In this document: piece by piece, positions 24,950-34,788 of the stretch
How positions within the stretch are numbered: position 1 is the first letter of the stretch
Layout of the letters: every line of letters begins with the position of its first letter
Assembly: GCA_024343425.1 (NCBI GenBank)
Contig: BRLC01000009.1
Span: 98,108-162,107 of the forward strand
DNA length: 64,000 nucleotides
Origin: Rhizobiaceae bacterium MnEN-MB40S
GTDB lineage: Bacteria > Pseudomonadota > Alphaproteobacteria > Rhizobiales > Rhizobiaceae
Direction: 5' to 3'
Program-made: the position numbers and the translations under genes
Notes under the pieces: generated by a model
Databases searched by the model: none
What the model saw: only the letters and a program-made list of their open reading frames with translations
What the model was told of the DNA's origin: nothing

Positions 24950-26154
24950 TGCGCTACTCCATAGGGTTCGAGCACGAGATCGCGGGTGACGATCACGCGG
25001 ACCGGGAAGCCCGGGCTGATTGTCAACGTAGGCGCGACCTGCAATTGACGGCGGATGATTTGCTGGCCGGCGTCATTGATGGTGTCCTGCGCGCCATCAC
25101 GAATAGCGCGGACCAGGCGGTCCTCGTCATCCACGGCGAGCTCCGTGCCGACGGCGAGAAGTGTCGAGAGGCCGGCAGCCTTCGCCAGATCCCACCAGTG
25201 GTAATCCACGCCGTCTTCGAGACCGGCATAGCCTTGCGTGTCCGCACCGGGCTGGCGTTCCAGCACGATCGAGCGACCATTGGGCAGGATCAGGCGGTTC
25301 CAGACCAGCAGCACGCGCCGCTGCCCGAAGCCGACATCGTTGCTGTATTCGCCGATGATGCGGGTGCCCTGCGGCACGAGAAGGATGCGGCCGGTGGGGC
25401 TGTCATAGATATGCTCGGTGACCTGCGCGGTGATCTGGCCGGGCAGATCGGAGCGGATGCCGGTGATGAGCGCGGCGGATATCACCGCGCCAGCCTGAAG
25501 CAAATAGGGCGACGCCGGAGCCATGACACGATCCGAGGCGACGGTACGGCGATCGACACCGGCGTTGAGGAAAGCGTTCTGGCGATCCTGAGCTGTCGGG
25601 GTTCCTGTCTGTCCCGGCAGGCCGAGGCCGGCGAGGTTCGGACCGGCGCTGCCCGGAGCCCCCCCTGCAGCCGCTGCCGTTCCCGGCCCGGTCTGGAAGA
25701 AGACGCGGCTTGTGCGTGCGGCTTCCTCCTCGGCAAGGCGGCGCTGCTCCTCGGGATTGACCTGGGGTGTCGCCAGCGTTGGCGGCACGACGGGCTGACC
25801 GCGGTTCTGGGCGTCGAGAATGGGACCGCCGAGATCACCAGGGAGCGGAGGGCCGAGGACCGGGCCGGTATAGTCGCGTGGCAGGCCGGCGAGACCATCG
25901 GCGGTCGCCCGGTTTTCCGTGGAATAGAGCTCTTCGTTCCCCGTGCCGCCATCACGGGTCTGGAGCGCATAGATCAGCGCGCCGCCGATACCGATGCTGG
26001 CAACGAGGCCGACGCTGGCCAGCACTTTGCGGGATAGCCGGGTGACGCGTGGCGCATCGGCGCGCAGCCGCATGGTGGATGCGGAATCGGCAGGAGCGCC
26101 AGTGAGCGGCGCGCCATCTTCGTGGTCTTCTTTATTGTCTTCGTGATTGCTCAT
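24946..26154 (-). CDS. trbI: TrbI, VirB10-like T4SS component
   Basis: 402 residues. A cytoplasmic N-terminal tail is followed by one membrane helix (KVLASVGLVASIGIGGALIYAL, near residue 43), a long Pro/Gly-rich periplasmic linker, and the conserved C-terminal beta-barrel domain (YLLQAGAVISAALITGIRSDLPGQI ... GRILLVPQGTRIIGEYSN). TrbI spans the envelope in the mating-pair channel core with TrbG and TrbF. It overlaps trbG by 4 nt. Confidence 0.95.
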   Translation of the reverse strand: MSNHEDNKEDHEDGAPLTGAPADSASTMRLRADAPRVTRLSRKVLASVGLVASIGIGGALIYALQTRDGGTGNEELYSTENRATADGLAGLPRDYTGPVLGPPLPGDLGGPILDAQNRGQPVVPPTLATPQVNPEEQRRLAEEEAARTSRVFFQTGPGTAAAAGGAPGSAGPNLAGLGLPGQTGTPTAQDRQNAFLNAGVDRRTVASDRVMAPASPYLLQAGAVISAALITGIRSDLPGQITAQVTEHIYDSPTGRILLVPQGTRIIGEYSNDVGFGQRRVLLVWNRLILPNGRSIVLERQPGADTQGYAGLEDGVDYHWWDLAKAAGLSTLLAVGTELAVDDEDRLVRAIRDGAQDTINDAGQQIIRRQLQVAPTLTISPGFPVRVIVTRDLVLEPYGVAQ

Positions 26155-27134
26155 GACGCAGGCCTCCCGTCGGTACGGGCAATCCTGACGGTTTGCTGGC
26201 GATTGCCGCCGCCGAGGCGAAGCTCGGCTGCGCCGAACAGGCGATCGACGATCAGGATGTTCTGGTGGATGCGGCTGTTGACGATCTGCGCCTCGCCGTC
26301 CGATCCGATGACGAAGATCGGCGGCATTTCGCCCTGGACGATGCCGCGCGGGAACTCGACATAGACACGGCGCCCGTCGTCATAGACGGAGACCGGCCGC
26401 CAGGGGGGCGTGTCGCCCGTTAGGCCGTAACGATAGTTGCGCGCCGAAGCGACGGAGATGACGGGTGTCACCGGAACGCTCTGTCGCTGGCCTGCGGGCG
26501 GTTGCGGATAGGCCCAGGCGACGGCGGGCATATACGGGTTCTCACCTGAGCGCAGCTCGATCATATAGACCCGGCGATCCGTGGTGACGACGAGATTGGT
26601 GGTGATGTCGGCGCGGCTTGGTTTGACGAGGATATGGACGCGGCGGGTCGTGCCACTGCCGCTTTCGGTGTCGCCGATGATCCAGCGCGCCGTATCGCCG
26701 GCGGCAATCGGACCGGCGCCTGTCAGGCTCTCGCCGGGTTCCAACGCGATGTTGGTGATCTGACCGGGTGCGGCATAGACCTGATAGAGAGCCCCGTCAC
26801 TCCAGGGATAGATCTGGATCGCGTTGAAGTAGCCTTCACGGCGCGGCTGAACGCGCGCCGCCGCATTGGCGTTCTGGACACGTCCTTCCGGTGTGTTGGC
26901 AGCGGTTCCGCCCATGGCTGGTGTCCAGGCGGGGGGCACATGCAATGGCCGCGGCCGTTGATCGGTCACGACTGCCGGCACGGCGGCAAGCGGCGGCACA
27001 TTGGAATCGTAACTGATCTGGGGCGGCCGATTGGTCGCGCAGCCCACGAGCATAGTCGCGGAAAGCAGGGCAATCGCCAAGGCGGGTTTACGGAAACCCT
27101 GAAGCGCGGGTTTGCCGATCGTCGGTCGGCTCAT
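26151..27134 (-). CDS. trbG: TrbG, VirB9-like T4SS component
   Basis: 327 residues with a lipoprotein-type signal peptide (LAIALLSATMLVGC, lipidated Cys near residue 28) and a VirB9/CagX-like beta-sandwich C-terminus (YRYGLTGDTPPWRPVSVYDDGRRVYVEFP ... VNSRIHQNILIVDRLFGAAELRLG). It forms the outer-membrane part of the core channel with TrbI. ATG at 27134 overlaps the trbF stop (ATGA). Confidence 0.95.
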   Translation of the reverse strand: MSRPTIGKPALQGFRKPALAIALLSATMLVGCATNRPPQISYDSNVPPLAAVPAVVTDQRPRPLHVPPAWTPAMGGTAANTPEGRVQNANAAARVQPRREGYFNAIQIYPWSDGALYQVYAAPGQITNIALEPGESLTGAGPIAAGDTARWIIGDTESGSGTTRRVHILVKPSRADITTNLVVTTDRRVYMIELRSGENPYMPAVAWAYPQPPAGQRQSVPVTPVISVASARNYRYGLTGDTPPWRPVSVYDDGRRVYVEFPRGIVQGEMPPIFVIGSDGEAQIVNSRIHQNILIVDRLFGAAELRLGGGNRQQTVRIARTDGRPAS

Positions 27135-27820
27135 TGGCTCATCTCCCGCGACCAGTTGATGGCGTTGACATAGATCCCCAGCGGATTGGCGCGCAGGCGC
27201 TCGGCGTCGCGCGGCGTCTGGATCACGATGGTCAGGATCGCGGTCCATCGTTCGGTTCGGGAAAGCTGGCCATTCTCGTAGTGCCGCTCGGTCCAGGCGA
27301 CGCGGAATGAATCCGGCGATGCGCGGATGACGCTCGACACCTCCACGGCGATCTGCTGGCGGCCGACCCGGGTGAACGGGTCATTGGCGCGTGCATAGTC
27401 ATTGAGAGCCGCCGCACCGCGATCCGTGGTCCATTCATAGGCCCGCAACCAGTTCTGGCGCACGATAATGGCGTCCGCCGGGATAGAGCGGGTCTGCTCG
27501 ATGAAGCGCGCGAGATGCCAGGCGATTTGCGGATCTGTCGGCCGATAGTCTGCGGAAGCGGGCGCGACGGTCTGGGCCTGACCGAGATTGTCGACTTGCA
27601 CCACCCATGGAACGACCGTTCCGGTGGCCGATTGCCAGACCAGGGCGGCGGCAAAGCCGGCCGACAGGATTAGCGAGCCGAAGGCCATATAGCGCCAGTT
27701 CTTCGCTTGCACGCGTGCCGAGCCAATGCGCTCGTCCCAGACCTGGGCGGCCTTCTGATAGGGTGTTTCGGGTGCCGGCGTCTTGCCGTAATGGGTTGCG
27801 GGTCGTTTGAAGAGGCTCAT
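27131..27820 (-). CDS. trbF: TrbF, VirB8-like T4SS component
   Basis: 229 residues: short cytoplasmic N-terminus, a membrane helix (YMAFGSLILSAGFAAALVW, near residue 45), then a VirB8-like periplasmic domain with YEWTTDRGAAALNDYARANDPF and WTERHYENGQLSRTERWTAI. It is an inner-membrane assembly factor of the mating channel. It overlaps trbL and trbG by 4 nt on either side. Confidence 0.94.
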   Translation of the reverse strand: MSLFKRPATHYGKTPAPETPYQKAAQVWDERIGSARVQAKNWRYMAFGSLILSAGFAAALVWQSATGTVVPWVVQVDNLGQAQTVAPASADYRPTDPQIAWHLARFIEQTRSIPADAIIVRQNWLRAYEWTTDRGAAALNDYARANDPFTRVGRQQIAVEVSSVIRASPDSFRVAWTERHYENGQLSRTERWTAILTIVIQTPRDAERLRANPLGIYVNAINWSREMSQ

Positions 27821-29175
27821 GAGCGATCACTTTCGGATAGATTGACGGAAGAGCCGCCGCCATGGCTGTCACCGGAGCGGACGGCGTGGCCGGCGGCGGA
27901 AACGCCATGGCTGAGGGACTGGCTGCGTTTCATGCGCTTTGCCCAATCGGGTGCGCCGTCGCGCTGGGAGCTGGCGGCTACCTCGGCGGCATCTCCGCCG
28001 CCGATGGTTCCCATGGTCGAGGAACCGCCGGTCACGCCGAAGCCGGCTTTCGCGCCATCGGAGAAACTGGATTTGACGCTTTCGCCGGCTTTTGATGCGG
28101 CGCGCTTGAGCGGCGAGACGGTAGCCGATCCGGCGGCGCGTGCGACGCCCCTGAGACCGGAAGCGACGCCTGCGGCGCCGGACTGTCCCAGCGAGCCAAG
28201 GCTGTAGGCTGACGAAGCGGCGCCCGCTGCGGCCGCGCCGCCACGAACAGCGGCAGCGGTACCGGAAAGAGCCGCTCCGCCTCCCTTCACGGCAAGACCG
28301 GCTGCTCCACCGGCAGCGAGTGTTGCGCCACCGACCGCGAGGCCGGTTCCGACAGCCGCGCCGGCGCCCAGTTGCGGTCCGCCCGAGACTAGGCCGCTGG
28401 CGATGCCGGGGCCGAAGATGCCGAGCCCAAGCAGGGAAAGCGCTGCCAGAACGACGGCCATGGCGTCATCGATGGAGGGCGTCTGGCCCCCGAAGCCTGC
28501 CGTGAACTGCGAGAACAGGGTCGAGCCGATGCCGATGATGACGGCGAGCACCAGCACCTTGATGCCAGACGAGACGACATTGCCCAGCACGCGTTCGGCC
28601 ATGAATGCCGTCTTGCCGAACAGGCCGAACGGGATCAGCACGAAGCCGGCCATCGTCGTCAGCTTGAATTCGATGAGCGTCACGAAGAGCTGCACGGCCA
28701 GGATGAAAAAGGCGAGCAGGACGAGCGCCCAGGCGAAGAGCAGGCAGGCGATCTGGATGAAGTTCTCGAAGAAGGCGATCCAGCCCATCAGGTCTGAAAT
28801 GGATTCCAGCAGTGGGCGTGCGGCGTCGAGGCCGGTCTGTGCGACCTTTCCGGGGCGCAGAAGATCCTGAACGGTAAAGCTCGTGCCCGAGCCTTTCAGG
28901 CCGAGGCCGGCGAAGCTGTCGAAGACGATGTTCGCCAGGTTGTTCCAGTTGCCGATGATGTAGGCGAAGACCCCGACGAACAGCGTCTTCTTGACGAGGC
29001 GCGCGATAATGTCGTCGTCTGCGCCCCAGGACCAGAAGAGCGCCGCGAGCGTCACATCGATGACGATCAGCGTGGTGGCGATGAAGGCGACTTCGCCCCC
29101 GAGCAGGCCGAAGCCTGAGTCGATGTAACGGGTGAAGGTCCCGAGGAATGTATCTATGACGCCGGTGCCGCCCAT
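27817..29175 (-). CDS. trbL: TrbL, VirB6-like polytopic T4SS component
   Basis: 452 residues. The N-terminal ~250 hold six or more membrane helices (VAFIATTLIVIDVTLAALFWSWG; FAWALVLLAFFILAVQLFVTLIEF); the C-terminal ~170 are low-complexity Gly/Ala/Ser, as usual for TrbL. It forms the inner-membrane pore part of the mating channel. It lies 3 nt downstream of the trbK-like gene and overlaps trbF by 4 nt. Confidence 0.94.
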   Translation of the reverse strand: MGGTGVIDTFLGTFTRYIDSGFGLLGGEVAFIATTLIVIDVTLAALFWSWGADDDIIARLVKKTLFVGVFAYIIGNWNNLANIVFDSFAGLGLKGSGTSFTVQDLLRPGKVAQTGLDAARPLLESISDLMGWIAFFENFIQIACLLFAWALVLLAFFILAVQLFVTLIEFKLTTMAGFVLIPFGLFGKTAFMAERVLGNVVSSGIKVLVLAVIIGIGSTLFSQFTAGFGGQTPSIDDAMAVVLAALSLLGLGIFGPGIASGLVSGGPQLGAGAAVGTGLAVGGATLAAGGAAGLAVKGGGAALSGTAAAVRGGAAAAGAASSAYSLGSLGQSGAAGVASGLRGVARAAGSATVSPLKRAASKAGESVKSSFSDGAKAGFGVTGGSSTMGTIGGGDAAEVAASSQRDGAPDWAKRMKRSQSLSHGVSAAGHAVRSGDSHGGGSSVNLSESDRS

Positions 29176-29178
29176 GGA

Positions 29179-29466
29179 TCACTGCCCCTCTTGCTGGTGC
29201 GGGACAGCGGGCGCCGGAGCGCGACCGAGAAAGCGGTCACGGGTTTCGGCCCAGACGCGCATGCAATCGGGGTCGCTGGCCGCGGTCTGGCCAAGCTGCT
29301 GGCACCGACGCTGCGCCTCGCGCAGCGGATCGCGCGCGGGCTCCGTCAGGCGCACCGGCTCCGTTCTCGGAGCTTCTTCTTTCCGGGTCATCTCGATTGC
29401 CGTGGCGGTGATCGCGATGGCGACGAAAACGACCGCGCCCAGCCGGGCCAGCATCTTGCCGTCCAT
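29179..29466 (-). CDS. trbK: TrbK-like putative entry-exclusion protein
   Basis: 95 residues with one N-terminal membrane helix (LARLGAVVFVAIAITATAIEM) and a C-terminal soluble part with two cysteines (RRCQQLGQ ... DPDCMRVWAE), the pattern of the alternative TrbK family found between trbJ and trbL in alphaproteobacterial ICEs. By position it would block redundant entry of the same element. It is not a classical RP4 TrbK lipoprotein, so the role is inferred. Confidence 0.85.
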   Translation of the reverse strand: MDGKMLARLGAVVFVAIAITATAIEMTRKEEAPRTEPVRLTEPARDPLREAQRRCQQLGQTAASDPDCMRVWAETRDRFLGRAPAPAVPHQQEGQ

Positions 29467-29483
29467 GGCCCCCTCCCGTTCTG

Positions 29484-30251
29484 TCAGTTGCCGTTGTTGA
29501 ACATCTGCGCGTTGCCCGGCTGGTAGCCGGAGCCGGGCGTCAGGAAGCGGCGGCGCTGTTCGCGACCCTGTTCGGCAGCGGCCGCGCGTTCAGCCTCGGT
29601 CAGCGCGCCAGCGCGGCCATTGGCGGAGATCAGAGCGACAAGGTCCGAGAGTTGCTGCGACTGGAGCGCGAGGAGCTGGTTGCCGGCCTGCGTTGCCTGG
29701 AGCGCGCCCGTTGCGCCCTGGCTCTGGCCGACCAGCGTCGACATTTCGGCGCGGTTCGTGTCGATGTTGCCGACCACGCCGGCTTGGATGCGCATGGCGT
29801 CCTGCAATCCGCCGACGGTGTTCTGCCAGCGCGAGCGGGCGTCGGTGACGAGTTGCTGATCGGTCGTCGACAGCGAGACGTTGCCGTATTGCTGCTGAAA
29901 GACCTGGTCGATCTTCTGGACGTCGAAGGCGATGTTCTGCGCCTGTTGCAGGAGCTGCTGGGTGCGTTGAACGCTTTGTTGAATTTGCTGGAGAGAGGAA
30001 TGCGGCAGGCTCGTGAGATTGCGGGCCTGGTTGATGAGCATCTGCGCTTCGTTTTGGAGTTGGGTGATCTGGTTGTTGATCTGCTCCAAGGTGCGTGCTG
30101 CGGTGAGCACATTCTGCGCATAGTTCGACGGGTCATAGACAATGCGCCAGGCGAACGCCGGCGTCGTCATCATGGGAGAGACGGCGAGCGGCATCACGAA
30201 CATGGTTGCGGTCAGCAGCGCAGCGCGCAAACGGGAACTACGGGTAGTCAT
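29484..30251 (-). CDS. trbJ: TrbJ, VirB5-like pilus-associated T4SS component
   Basis: 255 residues with a signal peptide (ALLTATMFVMPLAVSPMMTTPAFA) and a long Gln-rich helical region (LEQINNQITQLQNEAQMLINQ ... QQIQQSVQRTQQLLQQAQN), typical of TrbJ. It is exported to the periplasm and thought to cap or assist the conjugative pilus. Its start overlaps the trbE 3' end by 14 nt. Confidence 0.94.
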   Translation of the reverse strand: MTTRSSRLRAALLTATMFVMPLAVSPMMTTPAFAWRIVYDPSNYAQNVLTAARTLEQINNQITQLQNEAQMLINQARNLTSLPHSSLQQIQQSVQRTQQLLQQAQNIAFDVQKIDQVFQQQYGNVSLSTTDQQLVTDARSRWQNTVGGLQDAMRIQAGVVGNIDTNRAEMSTLVGQSQGATGALQATQAGNQLLALQSQQLSDLVALISANGRAGALTEAERAAAAEQGREQRRRFLTPGSGYQPGNAQMFNNGN

Positions 30252-32703
30252 GACTTTGCCTCCTTGGCAGCCTGGGGGTGAGGTTGGAGAGATTGGGGAT
30301 CAGGTCTGCTGCCCAATCGACGCCGCGTAGGCGCAGCCAGGCGTCGAGGAAGCCTTCCGGTCCGTGCTCGGCGAAGATGCGGGCGATTGCCGTTTGGTCG
30401 GATTTCGAGGATGCGGCGGTGAGGGCCAGGCCGACGTCGGACAGGCCGAGATCGAACAGGCGGTTGCCGCGCCGCGACTGGCAGTAATAGTCACGCTTGG
30501 GCGTCGCCCGCGCGAGGATCTGAATCTGCCGGTCGTTGAGACCGAAGCGGCGATAGATCGCCGTGATCTGCGGCTCGATGGCGCGCTCGTTCGGTAGCAG
30601 AAGCCGTGTCGGGCAGCTTTCGATGATGGCCGGCGCGATCGCAGAGCCGTCGATATCGCTGAGGGACTGGGTGGCGAAGATGACGCTGGCGTTCTTCTTG
30701 CGCAGCGTCTTCAGCCATTCGCGGAGCTGGCCGGCGAACCCTTCATCATCGAGTGCCAGCCATCCCTCGTCGATGATGAGGAGCGTGGGCGAGCCGTCGA
30801 GGCGGTCCCCAATGCGATGGAAGAGATAGGCGAGCACGGCGGGCGCCGAGACGGTGCCGACTAAGCCCTCGATCTCGAATGCCTGCACCGAACCGTGGCC
30901 GAGATGCTCGGTCTCGGCGTCGAGTAGCCGGCCATAGGGACCGCCGACGCAGTAGGAACGCAACGCCTGCTTCAGATCGTTGGACTGGAGGAGGACGCAG
31001 AGGCCGGTGATGGTCCGTTCTTCGATTGGCGCGGAAGCCAGCGAGGTTAGGGCCGACCAGAGGTGCTCCTTCACCTCGGGCGTGATCTGGATGCCTTCGC
31101 GTATCAGGATGGCGACGAGCCAGTCGGCCGCCCAGGCGCGCTCGGGCACGTCATGGACGCGGGCGAGCGGTTGGAGCGAGACGGAAAACTCCGAGCCGTC
31201 CGTCAGATCGCCGCCGAGGTCGTGCCAGTCGCCGCCCATGGCGAGCGCTGCCGCGCGGATCGAGCCGCCGAAATCGAAGGCGAAGACCTGGGAGTTCTCA
31301 TAGCGTCGGAACTGCAAGGCCATAAGGGCGAGCAACACGGATTTGCCCGCGCCGGTCGGACCGACGACGAGGGTGTGGCCGACGTCGCCGACATGGAGGG
31401 AAAACCGGAACGGGGTGCTTCCCTCGGTCTTGCCGTACAGCAAGGGGGGCGACCCGAAGTGCTCGTCCCGTTCCGGCCCCGCCCACACCGCCGAAAGCGG
31501 GATCATGTGGGCGAGATTGAGTGTGCTGATCGGCGGTTGCCGGACATTGGCGTAGACATGGCCCGGCAAGGAGCCGAGCCACGCGTCAACCGCGTTGATG
31601 GTCTCGGCCATGGCGGTGAAGTCGCGGCCCTGGATGACCTTCTCGACGAGGCGTAGCTTCTCGTCGGCGATGCGGGGATCAGCGTCCCAGACCGCGATGG
31701 TCGCGGTCACATAGGCCTGTCCGGCATAATCGGCGCCGAGCTCCTGTAGCGCCATATCGGCGTCGGCGGCCTTGTTGGCGGCGTCCGTATCGACGAGGGC
31801 CGACGCCTCGTTGGTCATCACCTCCTTAATGATTGCGCCGATCGACTTGCGCTTGGCGAACCACTGCCGCCTGATCTTCGTCAGCAGCTTGGTGGCGTCG
31901 GTCTTGTCGAGCAGGATCGCCCGCGTCGACCAGCGATAGGGAAATGCCAACCGGTTGAGATCGTCGAGGATTCCGGGTGTGGTCGCGGTCGGGAATCCGA
32001 CGATGGTGAGGATGCGCAGATGCGCATTGCCAAGACGGGGCTCGAGCCCGCCGGTGAGCGGCTGATCGGCGAGCAGCGCATCGAGATAGATCGGGGTTTC
32101 CGGCACGCGGACGCGATGCCGGTTGGTCGAAACGGTCGAATGCAGATAGGTCAGCGTTTCGGCGTCATCGAGCCAAGCGCATTCCGGCATGAAGCCGTCG
32201 AGCAGCGAAAGCACGCGATCGGTGCGGTCGATGAAGCCGCGCAGGATTTCGTGCGGATCGACGCCGGTGCGGTCGCGTCCTTCATAGAGCCAGGTTTCGG
32301 TGCGGGCGGCTTCTTCCGCCGGGGGCAGGAAGGCGAAGGTCAGGAAATAGCTGGAGATGTAATGCGCGTCGGCTTCCTCGAAAGCCGCCTTGCGCTCGGC
32401 ATCGAGCAGCGCCGAGGCCGGATCGGGGAAACGGCTCTCGGGATAGGTCGAAGCTTCGTGCCGCTGCGCCTCAACGAATATCGCCCAGCCGGAGTCGAGG
32501 CGACGGAAGGCGTTGTTGAGGCGACCGGCGACGGCGACCAGCTCGGCAGCGACGGCGCTGTCGAGATCCGGCCCGCGAAACTCCGCGGTGCGCTGGAATG
32601 ATCCGTCCTTGTTGAGAACGGCGCCCTGCCCGACAAGGGCGACCCAGGGCAGGTAGTCGGCGAGCCGGGTGGCGGTGCGGCGATATTCGGCAAGGTTCAT
32701 CAT
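30238..32703 (-). CDS. trbE: TrbE, VirB4-like ATPase
   Basis: 821 residues. Walker A VVGPTGAGKSVLLALMALQ (near residue 455) and Walker B TLLIIDEGWLALDDEG (near residue 645) are intact, and the CagE/VirB4 N-terminal domain is present. It powers pilus assembly and substrate transfer at the inner membrane. Two adjacent ATG codons (32703 and 32700) could serve as start. It lies 13 nt from trbD. Confidence 0.96.
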   Translation of the reverse strand: MMNLAEYRRTATRLADYLPWVALVGQGAVLNKDGSFQRTAEFRGPDLDSAVAAELVAVAGRLNNAFRRLDSGWAIFVEAQRHEASTYPESRFPDPASALLDAERKAAFEEADAHYISSYFLTFAFLPPAEEAARTETWLYEGRDRTGVDPHEILRGFIDRTDRVLSLLDGFMPECAWLDDAETLTYLHSTVSTNRHRVRVPETPIYLDALLADQPLTGGLEPRLGNAHLRILTIVGFPTATTPGILDDLNRLAFPYRWSTRAILLDKTDATKLLTKIRRQWFAKRKSIGAIIKEVMTNEASALVDTDAANKAADADMALQELGADYAGQAYVTATIAVWDADPRIADEKLRLVEKVIQGRDFTAMAETINAVDAWLGSLPGHVYANVRQPPISTLNLAHMIPLSAVWAGPERDEHFGSPPLLYGKTEGSTPFRFSLHVGDVGHTLVVGPTGAGKSVLLALMALQFRRYENSQVFAFDFGGSIRAAALAMGGDWHDLGGDLTDGSEFSVSLQPLARVHDVPERAWAADWLVAILIREGIQITPEVKEHLWSALTSLASAPIEERTITGLCVLLQSNDLKQALRSYCVGGPYGRLLDAETEHLGHGSVQAFEIEGLVGTVSAPAVLAYLFHRIGDRLDGSPTLLIIDEGWLALDDEGFAGQLREWLKTLRKKNASVIFATQSLSDIDGSAIAPAIIESCPTRLLLPNERAIEPQITAIYRRFGLNDRQIQILARATPKRDYYCQSRRGNRLFDLGLSDVGLALTAASSKSDQTAIARIFAEHGPEGFLDAWLRLRGVDWAADLIPNLSNLTPRLPRRQSHDYP

Positions 32704-32716
32704 GGTTGCAGCTTCC

Positions 32717-32998
32717 TCAGACCGCCAGGAAAGCCGGGATGCGCAGATGCCTGCGGCCGACCTCTACGAAGAGCGGGTCGCGCTTGGCGGCCCAGACGGC
32801 GGCGAAGTGACCGATGACCCAGATGGCGAGGCCGACCAGCCACAGGCGCAGGCCGAGGCCGACGGCCCCGGCCAGCGTTCCGTTCATGATGGCGATGGAG
32901 CGCGGAGCCCCGCCGAGCAGGATGTGCTCGGTCAACGCCCTGTGGACTTGAACGGTGAAGCCCGGCACCGCGTCGAGCTGTTCGAAGTTGCCCGCCAT
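32717..32998 (-). CDS. trbD: TrbD, VirB3-like inner-membrane protein
   Basis: 93 residues: a soluble N-terminus with GFTVQVHRALTEHILLGGAPRSIAIMNG, typical of TrbD/VirB3, then one or two membrane helices (LGLRLWLVGLAIWVIGHFAAVW). It anchors the VirB4-like ATPase. The ATG shares its last base with the trbC stop (TGATG). The frame is open far upstream, but the family start is at 32998. Confidence 0.93.
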   Translation of the reverse strand: MAGNFEQLDAVPGFTVQVHRALTEHILLGGAPRSIAIMNGTLAGAVGLGLRLWLVGLAIWVIGHFAAVWAAKRDPLFVEVGRRHLRIPAFLAV

Positions 32999-33330
32999 CA
33001 GACGAGCGCCCCGCCGCCGAACGAGAAGAAGCTCAGGAAGAACGAGCTGGCGGCAAAGGCGATGGATAGGCCGAAGACGATCTGGATCAGCCGTCGTGCG
33101 CCGCCGGACGAGTCTCCGAAGGCGAGCGTCAGGCCAGTGACGATGATGATGATGACGGCGACGATCTTGGCGACCGGTCCTTCGATCGACTGAAGGATCG
33201 ACTGCAGCGGCGCCTCCCAGGGCATGGACGAACCGGAAGCATGTGCGGCCGGCGCGAGCATGAGACTGATGGCGGCGGCGGTGATAGCGGTCGTAATGCG
33301 ATGGCGGCCGCGGGATAGAAGGCGGATCAT
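32998..33330 (-). CDS. trbC: TrbC, VirB2-like pilin precursor
   Basis: 110 residues with a cleavable signal (ITTAITAAAISLMLAPAAHA) and two hydrophobic helices (IVAVIIIIVTGLTLAFG and IVFGLSIAFAASSFFLSFFSF), the build of a conjugative pilin. It would be processed by the TraF peptidase encoded at 42153-42698. It overlaps trbB by 4 nt. Confidence 0.94.
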   Translation of the reverse strand: MIRLLSRGRHRITTAITAAAISLMLAPAAHASGSSMPWEAPLQSILQSIEGPVAKIVAVIIIIVTGLTLAFGDSSGGARRLIQIVFGLSIAFAASSFFLSFFSFGGGALV

Positions 33331-34316
33331 GAAGGGTCTCCTGTGGGGTTGGGTTCTGTGGTTGCGGGGGTGGTGCGGTAGTCGCCATCGGGGCCGAGGC
33401 CATCGACGCGGGCGAGTTCGGTGAGCCGGCGCAGTGATCCGCGCCCGGCGAGAACGGCGACGAGATCGATGGTCTCGGCGATCAGTGCGCGGGGGACCGT
33501 GACGACGGCTTCCTGGATGAGCTGCTCCAGGCGGCGCAGTGCGCCGATCCCTGTGCCGGCGTGAATGGTGCCGATGCCGCCCGGATGGCCGGTGCCCCAG
33601 GCCTTGAGCAGGTCGAGCGCTTCAGCGCCGCGCACCTCGCCGATGGGGATGCGGTCAGGGCGAAGGCGCAGCGAGGAGCGCACCAGATCGGAGAGCGTCG
33701 CGACACCGTCCTTGGTGCGCATGGCCACAAGGTTGGGCGCGGTGCATTGCAGCTCGCGCGTGTCCTCGATGATGACGACGCGATCCGTGGTCTTCGAGAC
33801 CTCGGCGAGAAGGGCGTTGGTGAGCGTGGTCTTGCCGGTCGAGGTGCCGCCGGCGACGAGGATATTGGCGCGCGCGGCGACGGCCGTGCGCAGCGTCTCG
33901 GCCTGGCCCGACGACATGATGCCGGCGCCGACATAGTCATCGAGCGTGAACACCGCGACGGCGGGCTTGCGGATCGCGAAGGCCGGCGCTGCTACGACGG
34001 GTGGCAACAAGCCCTCGAACCGCTCCCCTGTCTCGGGCAGTTCTGCGGAGACGCGCGGGCTGCCCGGATGGACCTCTGCGCCGACGTGGTGGGCGACCAG
34101 CCGGACGATGCGTTCGCCGTCGGCTGGAGACAGAAGCTCACCGGTGTCGGAGAGGCCTTCGGAGAGACGGTCGATCCAGAGCCGGCCGTCGGGATTGAGC
34201 ATCACCTCGACGATCGACGGGTCTTCCAGAAAGCGGGCGATCGCCGGCCCGAGGGCCGTGCGCAGCATGCGCGCGCCGCGCGTTATCGCCTCTGATTTCT
34301 GGTGAGATGCCGCCAT
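33327..34316 (-). CDS. trbB: TrbB, VirB11-like secretion ATPase
   Basis: 329 residues. Walker [21 protein letters not shown], Asp box [12 protein letters not shown], Walker B-like [25 protein letters not shown] and His-box GTIHAGTG are all present. It is a hexameric ATPase at the base of the mating channel. It is the first trb gene; in related ICEs it directly follows the CopG-like gene, whereas here a 2.1-kb cargo separates them. Confidence 0.96.
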   Translation of the reverse strand: MAASHQKSEAITRGARMLRTALGPAIARFLEDPSIVEVMLNPDGRLWIDRLSEGLSDTGELLSPADGERIVRLVAHHVGAEVHPGSPRVSAELPETGERFEGLLPPVVAAPAFAIRKPAVAVFTLDDYVGAGIMSSGQAETLRTAVAARANILVAGGTSTGKTTLTNALLAEVSKTTDRVVIIEDTRELQCTAPNLVAMRTKDGVATLSDLVRSSLRLRPDRIPIGEVRGAEALDLLKAWGTGHPGGIGTIHAGTGIGALRRLEQLIQEAVVTVPRALIAETIDLVAVLAGRGSLRRLTELARVDGLGPDGDYRTTPATTEPNPTGDPS

Positions 34317-34629
34317 GTCGTCCCCTTGCGGCCAGGGACCGTTCAGCCGGCCCTGGATCGGGGACGATTAAAAGAGCCTGAAGTTAGGATGTTTCAACAA
34401 GTATTCAGCGTCGTATAACTGCGGCGCGTAAATACAAACTCCTTCGCGAAAATGTCGTGATCCGGCAGACGAAGCGTAGTGGTTGCGGCTGTGGCGAAGG
34501 CGATGCGGTATTCGAAGAGTAGAGAACAAGAGAGTTGTGGATTTTGCGGTATTCGAACCTCTTCACCTCTTTCGGATATTGGTAGAAAGTAGTGATTTGC
34601 CAGAGTGTCGGCGATGGTGATTCGCCGGC
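34317..34629. other. Stretch without a recognisable gene, left end of the cargo insert
   Basis: About 310 bp between trbB and the DUF1127 gene, with lower GC than the trb genes. A minus-strand frame (34394-34657) has no recognisable domain and overlaps DUF1127. It should hold the trb promoter; no clear repeat marks the insertion edge. Confidence 0.4.
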
Positions 34630-34788
34630 TCACTTCTGCCAGAACCATTTTTTGCACTCACGCCGAACTTCTGCACGGCGCCGGCCAATGTCTCTTAGTC
34701 GATGATCCTCCATCTCGCTCAGGTGGGTGCGCTGCTTATGACGCGCCGCCCAAAGCCAGAGCAGCTTCCGCACTTTCTCAATCCACAT
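34630..34788 (-). CDS. Small DUF1127 protein
   Basis: 52 residues. WIEKVRKLLWLWAARHKQRTHLSEMEDHRLRDIG contains the DUF1127 signature LxxMxDxxLxDIG followed by R. Such small Arg-rich proteins occur widely in alphaproteobacteria, some linked to RNA or phosphate stress; the function here is unknown. ATG at 34788 overlaps the nitroreductase 3' end by 11 nt, so it should be co-expressed with it. The frame is open upstream without similarity. Confidence 0.72.
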   Translation of the reverse strand: MWIEKVRKLLWLWAARHKQRTHLSEMEDHRLRDIGRRRAEVRRECKKWFWQK